NCBI GenBank assembly: GCA_002346745.1
Contig: DEAL01000009.1
Span: forward strand, 96,475-122,083
Direction: 5' to 3'
From: Candidatus Neomicrothrix sp. UBA2983
Lineage (GTDB): Bacteria; Actinomycetota; Acidimicrobiia; Acidimicrobiales; MedAcidi-G1
Length of the DNA: 25,609 bases
The notes beneath the pieces were generated by a model. It was not told where the DNA came from. It was given only the letters and a program-made list of their open reading frames with translations, and searched no databases. Position 1 is the stretch's first letter. Every line of letters starts with the position of its first letter. The position numbers and the translations under genes were made by a program. Shown here in pieces: positions 8,370 to 15,230 of the stretch.

Positions 8370-8723
8370 TCAGACCAGCTCGATGCGGGCCATCGGCGCG
8401 TTGTCGCCCTGGCGAGGCCCGACCTTGAGGATCCGGGTGTAGCCGCCCGGACGATCCGCGTAGCGGGGACCGATCTCCTCGAAGAGCTTGGCGGCCATCT
8501 CCTTGTCGCGCAGGAACGACACCACCTGACGGTGATTGTGGAGGCCGCCCTTCTTGGCCTTGGTGATGATCTTCTCGGCGACCGGGCGCAGCGCCTTGGC
8601 CTTGGCCTCGGTCGTCGTGATGGCCTCGGCGGCGATCAGCGAAGCCACGAGATTGGCCAGCATCGACTTCTGGTGCGCCGAGCTGCCGCCGAACCTGCGG
8701 CCCTTCTTCGGGGTGGCCGGCAT
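8370..8723 (-). CDS. rplQ: 50S ribosomal protein L17
   Basis: Large-subunit protein near the peptide exit tunnel. The product is 117 residues, starting MPATPKKGRRFGGSSAHQ, with the family core MLANLVASLIAAEAITTTEA (21-40) and GGYTRILKVGPRQGDNAPMA (about 93-112). ATG at 8723 comes 4 bases after the rpoA stop and follows the conserved rpoA-rplQ order. It ends with the short form ARIELV, lacking the long acidic tail seen on L17 in many other actinobacteria. This contrasts with the tails on L4, L22 and S3 in the same window. Confidence 0.97.
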   Translation of the reverse strand: MPATPKKGRRFGGSSAHQKSMLANLVASLIAAEAITTTEAKAKALRPVAEKIITKAKKGGLHNHRQVVSFLRDKEMAAKLFEEIGPRYADRPGGYTRILKVGPRQGDNAPMARIELV

Positions 8724-8727
8724 GGAC

Positions 8728-9666
8728 TCAGCCCCGCACCCGCAGCGTGAGCCCAAGCTCGTCGAGCTTCTCGAGCACCTCGTCGAGGGACTTCTGGCCG
8801 AAGTTGGTGATGGCCAGCAGGTCGTCCTCGGTGCGCTCCAGCAGCTGGCCGACGGTGTCGACCTGGGCCCGCTTGAGGCAGTTGCGGGGACGCTCGGACA
8901 GGTCGAGGTCCTCGATGGGGAGGTCCATGTCGGGGGACTCGCCACCGACTGGGCCGGTCTCGCCGAGCTCCAGGCCCTGGGGCTCCTCGCTTATCTCCTC
9001 GACCAGCTGGACCAGCGCCCGCAGGGTGCCGCCGGCCGAGGCCAGGGCGTCGCGGGGGGTCAGCGAGCCGTCGGTCTCGATGGTGAGCACGAGGCGGTCA
9101 TAGTCGGTCGACTGGTCGACCTGGATGTCGGCCACGTTGAACGCCACCCGCCGGACCGGCGAGAACAGGGCGTCGACGGGGATCACGCCGATCAGGCCGT
9201 CATCGGTCGGGCGGTTCGAGGACAGGAAGCCCCGTCCCCGCTCGATGGTGACTTCGGCGGCCAGGTGGCCACCCTTGTTGAGGGTGGCCAGGCGCAGGTC
9301 CGGGTTGAGAACCTCGATGTCGGCATGCGGCGACAGGTCGCCGGCGGTGACCTCGGCGGGGCCCCTGGCGTCGAGCCGCACGGTGACGGCCTCGTCGCTG
9401 TGGCTGCGCACGACCACGTCCTTGAGGCTCAGGATGATGTCGGTGATGTCGTCGACAACGCCGTCGATGGTGCCGAACTCGTGCTCGGTGCCCTCGAAGC
9501 GCACCTGCGTGACGGCGGCGCCGGGCACCGACGAGAGCAGGGTGCGGCGCAGCGAATTGCCGAGCGTGTGGCCGAAGCCGGGCTCGAGCGGGCCGACGGC
9601 GAACTGCTGCGTGTTACCGGTGGACTCGTCGATTGCCTCGACGGTGGGACGCTGAATGACCAGCAT
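8728..9666 (-). CDS. rpoA: DNA-directed RNA polymerase subunit alpha
   Basis: Dimerises to nucleate RNA polymerase and contacts upstream promoter DNA and activators. The 312-residue product begins MLVIQRPTVEAIDE. Its N-terminal assembly domain includes GPLEPGFGHTLGNSLRRTLL (25-44), followed by the insert domain and a linker near residues 230-255. The C-terminal domain has RPRNCLKRAQVDTVGQLL and TNFGQKSLDEVLEKL, the two helix-hairpin-helix contacts for DNA. ATG at 9666 restores the canonical start; the open frame extends 80 codons further upstream without similarity. A purine-rich GAGAGAAG lies just upstream. It is 43 bases after rpsD and 4 before rplQ. Confidence 0.98.
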   Translation of the reverse strand: MLVIQRPTVEAIDESTGNTQQFAVGPLEPGFGHTLGNSLRRTLLSSVPGAAVTQVRFEGTEHEFGTIDGVVDDITDIILSLKDVVVRSHSDEAVTVRLDARGPAEVTAGDLSPHADIEVLNPDLRLATLNKGGHLAAEVTIERGRGFLSSNRPTDDGLIGVIPVDALFSPVRRVAFNVADIQVDQSTDYDRLVLTIETDGSLTPRDALASAGGTLRALVQLVEEISEEPQGLELGETGPVGGESPDMDLPIEDLDLSERPRNCLKRAQVDTVGQLLERTEDDLLAITNFGQKSLDEVLEKLDELGLTLRVRG

Positions 9667-9709
9667 GCTTCTTCTCTCTTGATCCGGGGGATGACCCTGA
9701 CGGGTCGGA

Positions 9710-10327
9710 CTACTTGCTGTAGAGCTCGACGATGAGGTGCTCGCGCACCGGGATGTCGATCTGCTCGCGGACGGGGAGTTCGCCGATGGTGACCTCGAAG
9801 CCATCGCCGGAGACGTCCAGCCAGGCCGGGGCCTGCCGGTCCAGGACGTCGACGTTCCAGCGGACCACGACCATGTCTCGGGACTTGGGCCGGAGGCTGA
9901 CGACATCGCCCTTGCGCACGCGGTAGCTGGGCACGTTCACGCGCCGGCCGTTGACGTCGAGGTGGCCGTGGCTCACCATCTGGCGGGCCTGCGGGCGGGT
10001 GGCCGCCAGGCCGGCCCGGTACACGACGTTGTCGAGGCGCAGCTCGAGATACTGGAGCATGTTCTCGCCGGTGACACCATCGCGGCGGTTGGCCTCGTCG
10101 TAGATCCGGCGGAACTGCTTCTCGGAGAGGCCGTACGTGAAGCGGGCCTTCTGCTTCTCCTGAAGCTGGAGCAGGTACTCGGACTGGTTGGAGCGGCGGC
10201 GGGTGCGGCCGTGGTCACCGGGCGGGTACGGACGCTTGTCGAGGGCGATGGTCTCGCCCTTGGTGCCGAAGATGTTGGTGCCGAGGCGACGCGAGACACG
10301 CGCCCGAGGGCCGGTGTAGCGAGCCAT
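9710..10327 (-). CDS. rpsD: 30S ribosomal protein S4
   Basis: Primary 16S rRNA binder that starts 30S body assembly and helps the mRNA helicase activity of the ribosome. The 205-residue product begins MARYTGPRARVSRRLG and contains the S4 RNA-binding domain, seen as LELRLDNVVYRAGLA (about 94-108), RQMVSHGHLDVNGRRVNVPS and the ending HLIVELYSK. The N-terminal zinc-binding cysteines found in some S4 proteins are absent, so this is the zinc-independent form. It starts 1 base after the rpsK stop. A small hairpin (9693-9706) lies between it and rpoA. Confidence 0.98.
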   Translation of the reverse strand: MARYTGPRARVSRRLGTNIFGTKGETIALDKRPYPPGDHGRTRRRSNQSEYLLQLQEKQKARFTYGLSEKQFRRIYDEANRRDGVTGENMLQYLELRLDNVVYRAGLAATRPQARQMVSHGHLDVNGRRVNVPSYRVRKGDVVSLRPKSRDMVVVRWNVDVLDRQAPAWLDVSGDGFEVTIGELPVREQIDIPVREHLIVELYSK

Positions 10328-10328
10328 G

Positions 10329-10727
10329 TCAGACCCTCCGCCGCTTGGGCGGGCGGCAGCCGTTGTGCGGGATCGGGGTGACGTCCTTGATGCCGGTCAC
10401 CTCGATGCCGGTGTTCTGGATGGTACGGATGGCGGTCTCGCGGCCCGAGCCGGGACCACGCACGACCACGTCGACCTTGCGGACCCCGTGCTCCATTGCC
10501 CGGCGGGCGCACTGTTCGGCCGCCATCTGGGCGGCGAACGGCGTCGACTTGCGGGAGCCCTTGAAGCCGACGTTGCCGGCCGAGGCCCACGCCAGGGTGT
10601 TGCCGCCCTGGTCGGTGATGCTGATGATCGTGTTGTTGAAGGAACTCTTGATGTGCGCGACGCCGTGGGGGACGTTCTTGCGCTCCTTCTTGCGGGGGCG
10701 GCGGCCGCCGGCCGTGGGCTTCGCCAT
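10329..10727 (-). CDS. rpsK: 30S ribosomal protein S11
   Basis: Platform protein of the small subunit that lines the mRNA exit (E-site) region. The 132-residue product shows GVAHIKSSFNNTIISITD (about 22-39), WASAGNVGFKGSRKSTPFAAQ (about 47-67), VVVRGPGSGRE and the near-invariant C-terminus IPHNGCRPPKRRRV. The ATG at 10727 shares its A with the TAA stop of rpsM, so the two are translationally coupled. The order rpsM-rpsK-rpsD-rpoA is the classic alpha operon. Confidence 0.98.
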   Translation of the reverse strand: MAKPTAGGRRPRKKERKNVPHGVAHIKSSFNNTIISITDQGGNTLAWASAGNVGFKGSRKSTPFAAQMAAEQCARRAMEHGVRKVDVVVRGPGSGRETAIRTIQNTGIEVTGIKDVTPIPHNGCRPPKRRRV

Positions 10728-11104
10728 TACTTGATTACCTGCTTCTTGTTGGCCACCGTCTTGCGGGGACCCTTCCGGGTGCGGGCGTTGGTGTGGGTGC
10801 GCTGGCCGTGGACCGGGAGGCCGCGGCGGTGGCGGATTCCCTGATAGCAGCCGATGTCCATCTTGCGCTTGATGTTCTGCGAGGTCTCGCGACGCAGGTC
10901 GCCCTCGACCTTGAGGTTCTGGTCTATGTAGGTCCGGATGCGGGCGACCTCGTCGTCGGTGAGGTCGCGGACCCGGGCGGCCGGGTCGATCTCGACGGCC
11001 GCGCAGATCTGCTCGGCGGTGGTGGCGCCCACCCCGTGGATGTAGGTCAGGGAGACCCAGGCCTGCTTCTCACGGGGGATGTCGACGCCGGCGATGCGTG
11101 CCAT
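10727..11104 (-). CDS. rpsM: 30S ribosomal protein S13
   Basis: Head protein that contacts the P-site tRNA and forms intersubunit bridges with L5. The 125-residue product begins MARIAGVDIPREKQ, has the helix-turn region YIHGVGATTAEQIC (21-34) and the C-terminal RHRRGLPVHGQRTHTNARTRKG (about 91-112), followed by a lysine-rich tail. ATG at 11104 is 18 bases after the rpmJ stop. Length and motifs are ordinary. Confidence 0.98.
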   Translation of the reverse strand: MARIAGVDIPREKQAWVSLTYIHGVGATTAEQICAAVEIDPAARVRDLTDDEVARIRTYIDQNLKVEGDLRRETSQNIKRKMDIGCYQGIRHRRGLPVHGQRTHTNARTRKGPRKTVANKKQVIK

Positions 11105-11122
11105 GTCGTGTCTGCTCCTGTC

Positions 11123-11236
11123 CTAGCCCTGGCGCTGCTTGTGGCGGGGGTTGCTGCAGATGACCTGCACGCGACCGCGGCGCCGGATGATCCGGCACTT
11201 CTCGCACATCGGCTTGACGCTGGCTCGAACCTTCAT
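11123..11236 (-). CDS. rpmJ: 50S ribosomal protein L36 (zinc-binding form)
   Basis: Smallest large-subunit protein. The 37-residue product begins MKVRASVKPMCEKCRIIRRR. Four zinc ligands are visible: Cys11, Cys14, Cys27 and His32, so it is the zinc-ribbon (C+) form. A longer open frame runs through this stretch, but the true start is ATG at 11236, 7 bases after the infA stop. infA-rpmJ-rpsM-rpsK is conserved in most bacteria. Confidence 0.97.
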   Translation of the reverse strand: MKVRASVKPMCEKCRIIRRRGRVQVICSNPRHKQRQG

Positions 11237-11243
11237 CGTTCGC

Positions 11244-11468
11244 TCACTTGTATCGATAGGTGATCCGACCCCGCTGGAGGTCGTAGGGGGTGAGTTCGAC
11301 CTGCACGCGGTCGCCGGGAAGAATGCGGATGTAGTGCATCCGCATCTTGCCGGAGATGTGGGCCAGCACCTTGTGGCCGTTCTCCAGCTCGACCTTGAAC
11401 ATGGCGTTGGGCAGCGGTTCGAGCACCGTGCCCTCCATGACGATCGCGTCTTCCTTTGGCTTCGGCAG
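11244..11468 (-). CDS. infA: Translation initiation factor IF-1, probable CTG start
   Basis: Binds the 30S A-site during initiation. The product is a single S1-like OB fold with GTVLEPLPNAMFKVELENGH (13-32), LAHISGKMR (35-43), YIRILPGD and the ending RGRITYRYK. The family N-terminus (Lys/Glu-Asp-x-Ile-x-Met/Val-Glu-Gly) matches PKPKEDAIVMEG here, which requires starting at CTG, 11468-11466. That gives 74 residues, close to the usual 72-73. GGAGGA lies 5 bases before the CTG. The nearest ATG (11438) would give 64 residues, remove the first beta strand and lacks a well-placed Shine-Dalgarno sequence; no in-frame ATG, GTG or TTG exists just upstream. The usual map gene between adk and infA is absent. 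Confidence 0.9.
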   Translation of the reverse strand: MPKPKEDAIVMEGTVLEPLPNAMFKVELENGHKVLAHISGKMRMHYIRILPGDRVQVELTPYDLQRGRITYRYK

Positions 11469-11473
11469 GGTCG

Positions 11474-11479
11474 TCCTCC
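11474..11479 (-). promoter_or_regulatory. Shine-Dalgarno site deciding the infA start
   Basis: The minus strand reads GGAGGA here, followed by five bases and then CTG (11468-11466). This strong, ideally spaced site supports initiation at CTG rather than at the ATG 30 bases further on. Confidence 0.65.
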
Positions 11480-11542
11480 CGGTCGGGGTGGATGGTTCGG
11501 AATGGGTTGCACGGGCATGCGGAAAAACCCGGCAGAGGCCGA

Positions 11543-11567
11543 CGGACCACGCTACCGGGGTGGTCCG
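11543..11567. repeat. 8-bp inverted repeat around the infA promoter -10
   Basis: CGGACCAC (11543-11550) and GTGGTCCG (11560-11567) form a perfect inverted repeat with a 9-base centre that contains most of the proposed -10. It could be an operator, or an RNA hairpin acting on transcripts from adk. A short CGGC/GCCG hairpin followed by five T on the minus strand lies just downstream (T-run at 11523-11527). Confidence 0.5.
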
Positions 11568-11577
11568 ACGCGCCCAA
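11549..11577 (-). promoter_or_regulatory. Putative promoter of the infA-rpmJ-rpsM operon
   Basis: The minus strand reads TTGGGC at 11577-11572, 17 bases, then TAGCGT at 11554-11549. A start near 11542 would give a leader of about 74 bases. It lies in the 170-base adk-infA gap. The layout matches the sites before rplC and rplM. Confidence 0.55.
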
Positions 11578-11603
11578 CGCAGCGGGCGGCGACGCGCCCA
11601 ACG
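11566..11603. repeat. 14-bp tandem direct repeat at the infA promoter -35
   Basis: The 14-base CGACGCGCCCAACG is present at 11566-11579 and again at 11590-11603, a 24-bp period. The first copy covers the proposed -35, and the second lies about two helical turns upstream. It may be a regulator site pair or a local duplication. Confidence 0.6.
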
Positions 11604-11638
11604 GCCGGTGGCGGCTGGGCACCGCGACAGGGCGGCGG

Positions 11639-12232
11639 TCACGCCGACACCCCGTTCCCGACACTGTCGGCGGCCTGGACGGCGTCGCAGAGCCGACCGA
11701 AGACCTCGTCCTCGCTGCCGAGGCCATCGACCACGGCCAGCAGGCCCCGGTCCTCGAACCAGGCGACCAGCGGAGCGGTGGACGACTCGTACAGGTCGAG
11801 GCGGCGCTGGATGGCCTCCTCGGTGTCGTCGGCACGGCCGCGGACGAGCATCCGCTGCATCACCTCGCCGACCGGGACGTCGATGTTGAGGGCACGGTCG
11901 AGGGCCACGCCGTTGTCGGCGAGGATCGCCTCCAGCGCCTCGGCCTGGGCCGGGGTGCGGGGGAAGCCGTCGAGGAGGAAGCCGTGCTCGGCCACGTCGG
12001 GCTTGGCGAGCCGCTCCGCGACGATCCCGATCATCACGTCGTCGGGCACCAGTTCGCCGGCATCCATGAGGGCGCCCGCCCGACGTCCCAGCTCGGTGCC
12101 CTCGGCGACGGCCGAACGCAGCATGTCGCCGGTGGAGATGTGCAACGGGCCCAGCTCCTCGACGAGGCGGGCGCACTGGGTGCCCTTGCCGGAGCCTTGA
12201 CGGCCCAGGATGACGAGACGGACGGCTGCCAT
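11639..12232 (-). CDS. adk: Adenylate kinase (short type)
   Basis: Interconverts ATP plus AMP with two ADP. The 197-residue product has the P-loop GRQGSGKGTQ (10-19), the AMP-binding HISTGDMLR (about 31-39), LLDGFPRT (about 86-93) and the lid-start RGRADDTEEAIQRRL (about 131-145). The lid is short and has no zinc cysteines, so it is the short form typical of actinobacteria. The nucleophilic GRQGSGKG differs slightly from the common GPPGAGKG but keeps the Lys. It starts 25 bases after secY, the standard partner. The map gene that usually follows is missing; a 170-base control region and infA follow instead. Confidence 0.97.
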   Translation of the reverse strand: MAAVRLVILGRQGSGKGTQCARLVEELGPLHISTGDMLRSAVAEGTELGRRAGALMDAGELVPDDVMIGIVAERLAKPDVAEHGFLLDGFPRTPAQAEALEAILADNGVALDRALNIDVPVGEVMQRMLVRGRADDTEEAIQRRLDLYESSTAPLVAWFEDRGLLAVVDGLGSEDEVFGRLCDAVQAADSVGNGVSA

Positions 12233-12257
12233 GGTGATCGCGCTCCGCTGGGGCGGG

Positions 12258-13580
12258 CTACTTGAGGAAACCCTCGTAGTTGCGCATGGTCAACTGCGAG
12301 TCGATCTGCTTCATCGTCTCGAGCGCCACGCCGGAGGCGATGAGGATCGAGATGCCGATGAAGCCGAAGCCGGCGGCGCTCGAGCTGCCGACACCGGCCT
12401 GCGTGTCGAGGAAGATGTTGACGAGGATCGACGGCACCAGGGCCACGGCGGCGAGGAACAGGGCGCCGGGCAGCGTGATCCGGGACAGGATCCTGGCCAG
12501 GTAGCGCTCGGTCTGGTGGCCGGGCCGGATGCCGGGGATGAAGCCGCCCTGCTTGCGGATCTGGTCCGCCTGCTTCACGGGGTCGAAGGTGATCGCCGTG
12601 TAGAAGTAGGCGAAGCCGATCACCAGCACGCCGGTGATGGCGAAGTAGAAGACATTGTCGGGCTGCGCCAGGTTGTTGTCGATCCAGGAGCGGAAGCCGT
12701 CCCATGGCAGCGCCGCGGCGATCAGCACCGGCAGGTACAGCACCGACGAGGCGAAGATGATCGGGATCACGCCAGACTGGTTGACCTTCAGCGGGATGTA
12801 GGTGTTCTGGCCGCCGTACATGCGCCGGCCCACGACCCGCTTGGCGAACTGCACCGGGATGCGCCGCTGTCCCTGTTCGACGAAGACGATGGCGGCGATC
12901 ATGGCGACCAGCACCGCCACCACGATGGCGAGGGTGGTGACGCCGTTCTCGGCCTGGACGACCGAGCCCTGGGCGGGGAAGGCACTCAGCACCGAGATCA
13001 TGATGATCAGCGACATGCCGTTGCCGATCCCCTTCTGGGTGATCAGCTCGCCCATCCACATGAGCAGGGCGGTGCCGGCGGCGAGCGTCAGCACGACGAT
13101 GCTCACGGTGCCGATGTGGAAGCGCGGCAGCAGGTTGGCGCCGCCCTGGCCGCTGATCGAATTGCCACCGTCGTTGAACAGGAAGGCGAAGCTGGTGGCC
13201 TGGATCACCGCGATGCCGACCGTCAGGTAGCGGGTCCACTGCGTGATCTTGCGCTGGCCGACGGCGCCCTGCTGCTGCCACTGCTCGATGCGGGGGACGA
13301 CGACGCCGAGCACCTGCATGATGATCGAGCCCGTGATGTAGGGCATGACGCCCAGGGCGAACACGGCGAACGTGGTGAGCGTGCCGCCGGAGAACAGCTG
13401 GAGGAACGCCAGCACGCCGCCCTGACTGGCACGGTCGCGCAGCAACTGCACCTGCTCGACGTCGATCCCGGGCGCCGGGATGAAGGCCCCGACCCGGTAG
13501 AGCAGGATCATGAGCAGGGTGAACAGGATCCGGTTCCGCAGGTCGTGGACCCGGAACATGTTCAGCATGCTGGCGAGCAC
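12258..13580 (-). CDS. secY: Preprotein translocase subunit SecY
   Basis: Forms the protein-conducting Sec channel in the cytoplasmic membrane with SecE and SecG. The 440-residue product has about ten hydrophobic helices. Landmarks are FRVHDLRNRILFT (9-21), the YRVGAFIPAPGID region of the first helix (about 28-40), FSGGTLTTFAVFALGVMPYI (about 63-82), the cytoplasmic loop FAKRVVGRRMYGGQ, the NQSGVIPIIFASS helix start and GFIPGIRPG. The start is GTG at 13580 (VLASMLNMFRV), which aligns with the usual SecY N-terminus and has GGAGGA about 5 bases upstream. ATG at 13568 is a weaker alternative. It lies 31 bases after rplO, as in other spc operons. Confidence 0.98.
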   Translation of the reverse strand: MLASMLNMFRVHDLRNRILFTLLMILLYRVGAFIPAPGIDVEQVQLLRDRASQGGVLAFLQLFSGGTLTTFAVFALGVMPYITGSIIMQVLGVVVPRIEQWQQQGAVGQRKITQWTRYLTVGIAVIQATSFAFLFNDGGNSISGQGGANLLPRFHIGTVSIVVLTLAAGTALLMWMGELITQKGIGNGMSLIIMISVLSAFPAQGSVVQAENGVTTLAIVVAVLVAMIAAIVFVEQGQRRIPVQFAKRVVGRRMYGGQNTYIPLKVNQSGVIPIIFASSVLYLPVLIAAALPWDGFRSWIDNNLAQPDNVFYFAITGVLVIGFAYFYTAITFDPVKQADQIRKQGGFIPGIRPGHQTERYLARILSRITLPGALFLAAVALVPSILVNIFLDTQAGVGSSSAAGFGFIGISILIASGVALETMKQIDSQLTMRNYEGFLK

Positions 13581-13611
13581 GGCGTCCTCCTCGTGGCGTT
13601 CGGTCGGACAG

Positions 13612-14097
13612 TCAGCGGTTCATCAGGGCGTTGCCGCTGGCGGGCGGCCGCACTGCGAACGGCAACGGGAGGCGCTCGACGGTGCCGCCGGCGGCCGTGA
13701 TGGCGGCCTCGGCGGCGGCCGAACAGGCGTGCACACGGACGGTCACCGCGCGGGTGATCTCGCCGCGTGCCAGCACCTTGACCAGCGACTTCTTGCCGAC
13801 CAGGCCCAGCCCCAGCAGGGACTCGGGCGTCACCTCGTCGAGGCCGGAGGCCTCGATGGCGTCGAGGTTGACGGCCTGGTACTCGACGCGGAACGGGTTC
13901 TTGAAGCCCCGCAGCTTGGGCACGCGCTGGTGCAGCGGCATCTGGCCGCCCTCGAAGCCGACGCGCACCGTGTTGCGGGCGCGCTGGCCCTTCATGCCAC
14001 GGCCGGCGGTCTTGCCGCCCTTGCCGCCGATGCCGCGTGCCACGCGCTTGGCGCGCTTCTTCGAGCCGGATGGCGGGGTCAGGTCATGGACCTTCAT
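13612..14097 (-). CDS. rplO: 50S ribosomal protein L15
   Basis: Late-assembly large-subunit protein. The 161-residue product begins MKVHDLTPPSGSKKRAKRV and has the glycine-rich RNA-binding stretch GIGGKGGKTAGRGMKGQRAR (22-41), FEGGQMPLHQRVPKLRGFKN (48-67) and a C-terminal globular part with LVGKKSLVKVLARGEI. ATG at 14097 is 1 base after the rpmD stop, suggesting coupling. Length is at the long end of the usual range. Confidence 0.98.
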   Translation of the reverse strand: MKVHDLTPPSGSKKRAKRVARGIGGKGGKTAGRGMKGQRARNTVRVGFEGGQMPLHQRVPKLRGFKNPFRVEYQAVNLDAIEASGLDEVTPESLLGLGLVGKKSLVKVLARGEITRAVTVRVHACSAAAEAAITAAGGTVERLPLPFAVRPPASGNALMNR

Positions 14098-14098
14098 G

Positions 14099-14290
14099 TC
14101 AGATGACCTCCTCGACCTCGACCAGGTGCGGAACCCGGGCGATCATGCCCCGGATCTCGCCACGGTCGGGCAGGGTGTTGGAGCGGCCGATGCGACCCAG
14201 TCCGAGGGCACGCAACGTGCCGCGCTGCTTGGGCTTGGCCCCGATGGCCGAACGGACCTGGGTGACCTTGAGTTGCCTGTCGTCGGCCAT
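14099..14290 (-). CDS. rpmD: 50S ribosomal protein L30
   Basis: Small large-subunit protein present in many but not all bacteria. The 63-residue product shows LKVTQVRSAIGAKPKQRGTL and the family ending near IRGMIARVPHLVEVEEV. I chose ATG at 14290 because GGGGAG lies 5 bases upstream. An in-frame GTG at 14296 overlaps the rpsE stop by 4 bases (GTGA) and would add two residues; GAGG is 7 bases before it, so that start cannot be excluded. Confidence 0.95.
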   Translation of the reverse strand: MADDRQLKVTQVRSAIGAKPKQRGTLRALGLGRIGRSNTLPDRGEIRGMIARVPHLVEVEEVI

Positions 14291-14292
14291 GG

Positions 14293-14871
14293 TCACTCCC
14301 CGTCCTCATCGGCGGGACCGGCGGGGATGCCGGCCTCGCTGCGGCGGTAGGCGTCCAGCAGCGGCGCCGGCACGAACTCCTCCGGGTCGAGGCCGCGCAG
14401 GCGAGCCACCTCGTCGGGGCGGCGCAGGCCCTCGAGGCCGGCGATGGTCGCCCGGGCCACGTTGATGTGGTTGGGCGAGCCCAGCGACTTGCAGAGCACG
14501 TCGTGGACACCGGCCTCCTCCAGGATGGCGCGGGCGGCACCACCGGCGATGACCCCGGTACCGGGGGCGGCGGGCTGGAGCAGCACGCGTCCGGCGCCGT
14601 TCTCGCCGAGTATGGCGTGCACGATCGTCGTCCCGGCCAGCGGCACCGCGAACAGGTTGCGCTTGGCCTCCTCGGTGCCCTTCTGGATGGCGAGGGGCAC
14701 CTCCTTGGCCTTGCCGTAGCCGAGGCCGACCCGACCAGCGCCGTCGCCGACCACCACGAGGGCGGTGAACGAGAAGCGCCGGCCGCCCTTGACGACCTTG
14801 GCGACGCGGTTGATGTGGATGACCCGCGACTCGCGCAGTTGGGTCTCCTCGAGGGTGGTGTTGGGTGCCAC
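14293..14871 (-). CDS. rpsE: 30S ribosomal protein S5
   Basis: Small-subunit protein that acts in decoding accuracy and mRNA unwinding at the entry channel. The 192-residue product has the double-stranded RNA-binding-like domain with INRVAKVVKGGRRFSFTALV (20-39), VGLGYGKAKEVPLAIQKG (48-65) and a C-terminal domain with VLLQPAAPGTGVIAGGAARA and the KSLGSPNHINVARAT loop. GTG at 14871 shares its G with the TAG stop of rplR. A short acidic ending (ADEDGE) extends the tail slightly. Confidence 0.98.
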   Translation of the reverse strand: MAPNTTLEETQLRESRVIHINRVAKVVKGGRRFSFTALVVVGDGAGRVGLGYGKAKEVPLAIQKGTEEAKRNLFAVPLAGTTIVHAILGENGAGRVLLQPAAPGTGVIAGGAARAILEEAGVHDVLCKSLGSPNHINVARATIAGLEGLRRPDEVARLRGLDPEEFVPAPLLDAYRRSEAGIPAGPADEDGE

Positions 14872-15230
14872 TAGAACTCCAGTCCGGCGTCGCGGGCGCC
14901 ATCGGCGAGGGCGGCGACACGACCGTGGTAGAGGTAGCCGCCGCGGTCGAACACGACGGATTCGATGCCGGCGGCCTTGGCCCGCTCGGCCACGGTGCGA
15001 CCGACCTCGGTGGCCGCGGCCACGCCGGTGAGGCCGTCGGCCACGCCGGCCTGCAGCGTCGTCGCCGACGCCACGGTGGTACCCGTCGAGTCGTCGATGA
15101 CCTGGGCGGAGATGTGCTTCGCCGAGCGGAACACGGACAGGCGCGGCCGGACGGGGGTGCCCTGCACGCGCCGGCGGACCCGGCGGTGGCGCCGGTGCCG
15201 TGCGCCTCGGCGATCGGTCGAGGTGCTCAC
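14871..15230 (-). CDS. rplR: 50S ribosomal protein L18
   Basis: Binds 5S rRNA with L5 and attaches it to the large subunit. The 119-residue product has an arginine-rich N-terminus, then RLSVFRSAKHISAQVIDD (30-47) and the ending FDRGGYLYHGRVAALADGAR (94-113), all family hallmarks. The start is GTG at 15230; its GTGA overlaps the rplF TGA stop by 4 bases, so translation is probably coupled. Confidence 0.98.
   Translation of the reverse strand: MSTSTDRRGARHRRHRRVRRRVQGTPVRPRLSVFRSAKHISAQVIDDSTGTTVASATTLQAGVADGLTGVAAATEVGRTVAERAKAAGIESVVFDRGGYLYHGRVAALADGARDAGLEF

Noticed and set aside
9693..9706. Hairpin between rpsD and rpoA as a terminator
   Set aside because: Only a 5-bp stem with no T-run, within a conserved operon where read-through is expected.
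8728..9906. N-terminally extended RNA polymerase alpha (392 residues)
   Set aside because: The 80 extra residues have no family similarity and lie inside rpsD; ATG at 9666 gives the canonical start.
12210..13700. Plus-strand open frame of 496 codons opposite secY
   Set aside because: His/Asp/Gly-rich translation produced by reading membrane-protein codons backwards; no evidence of a gene.
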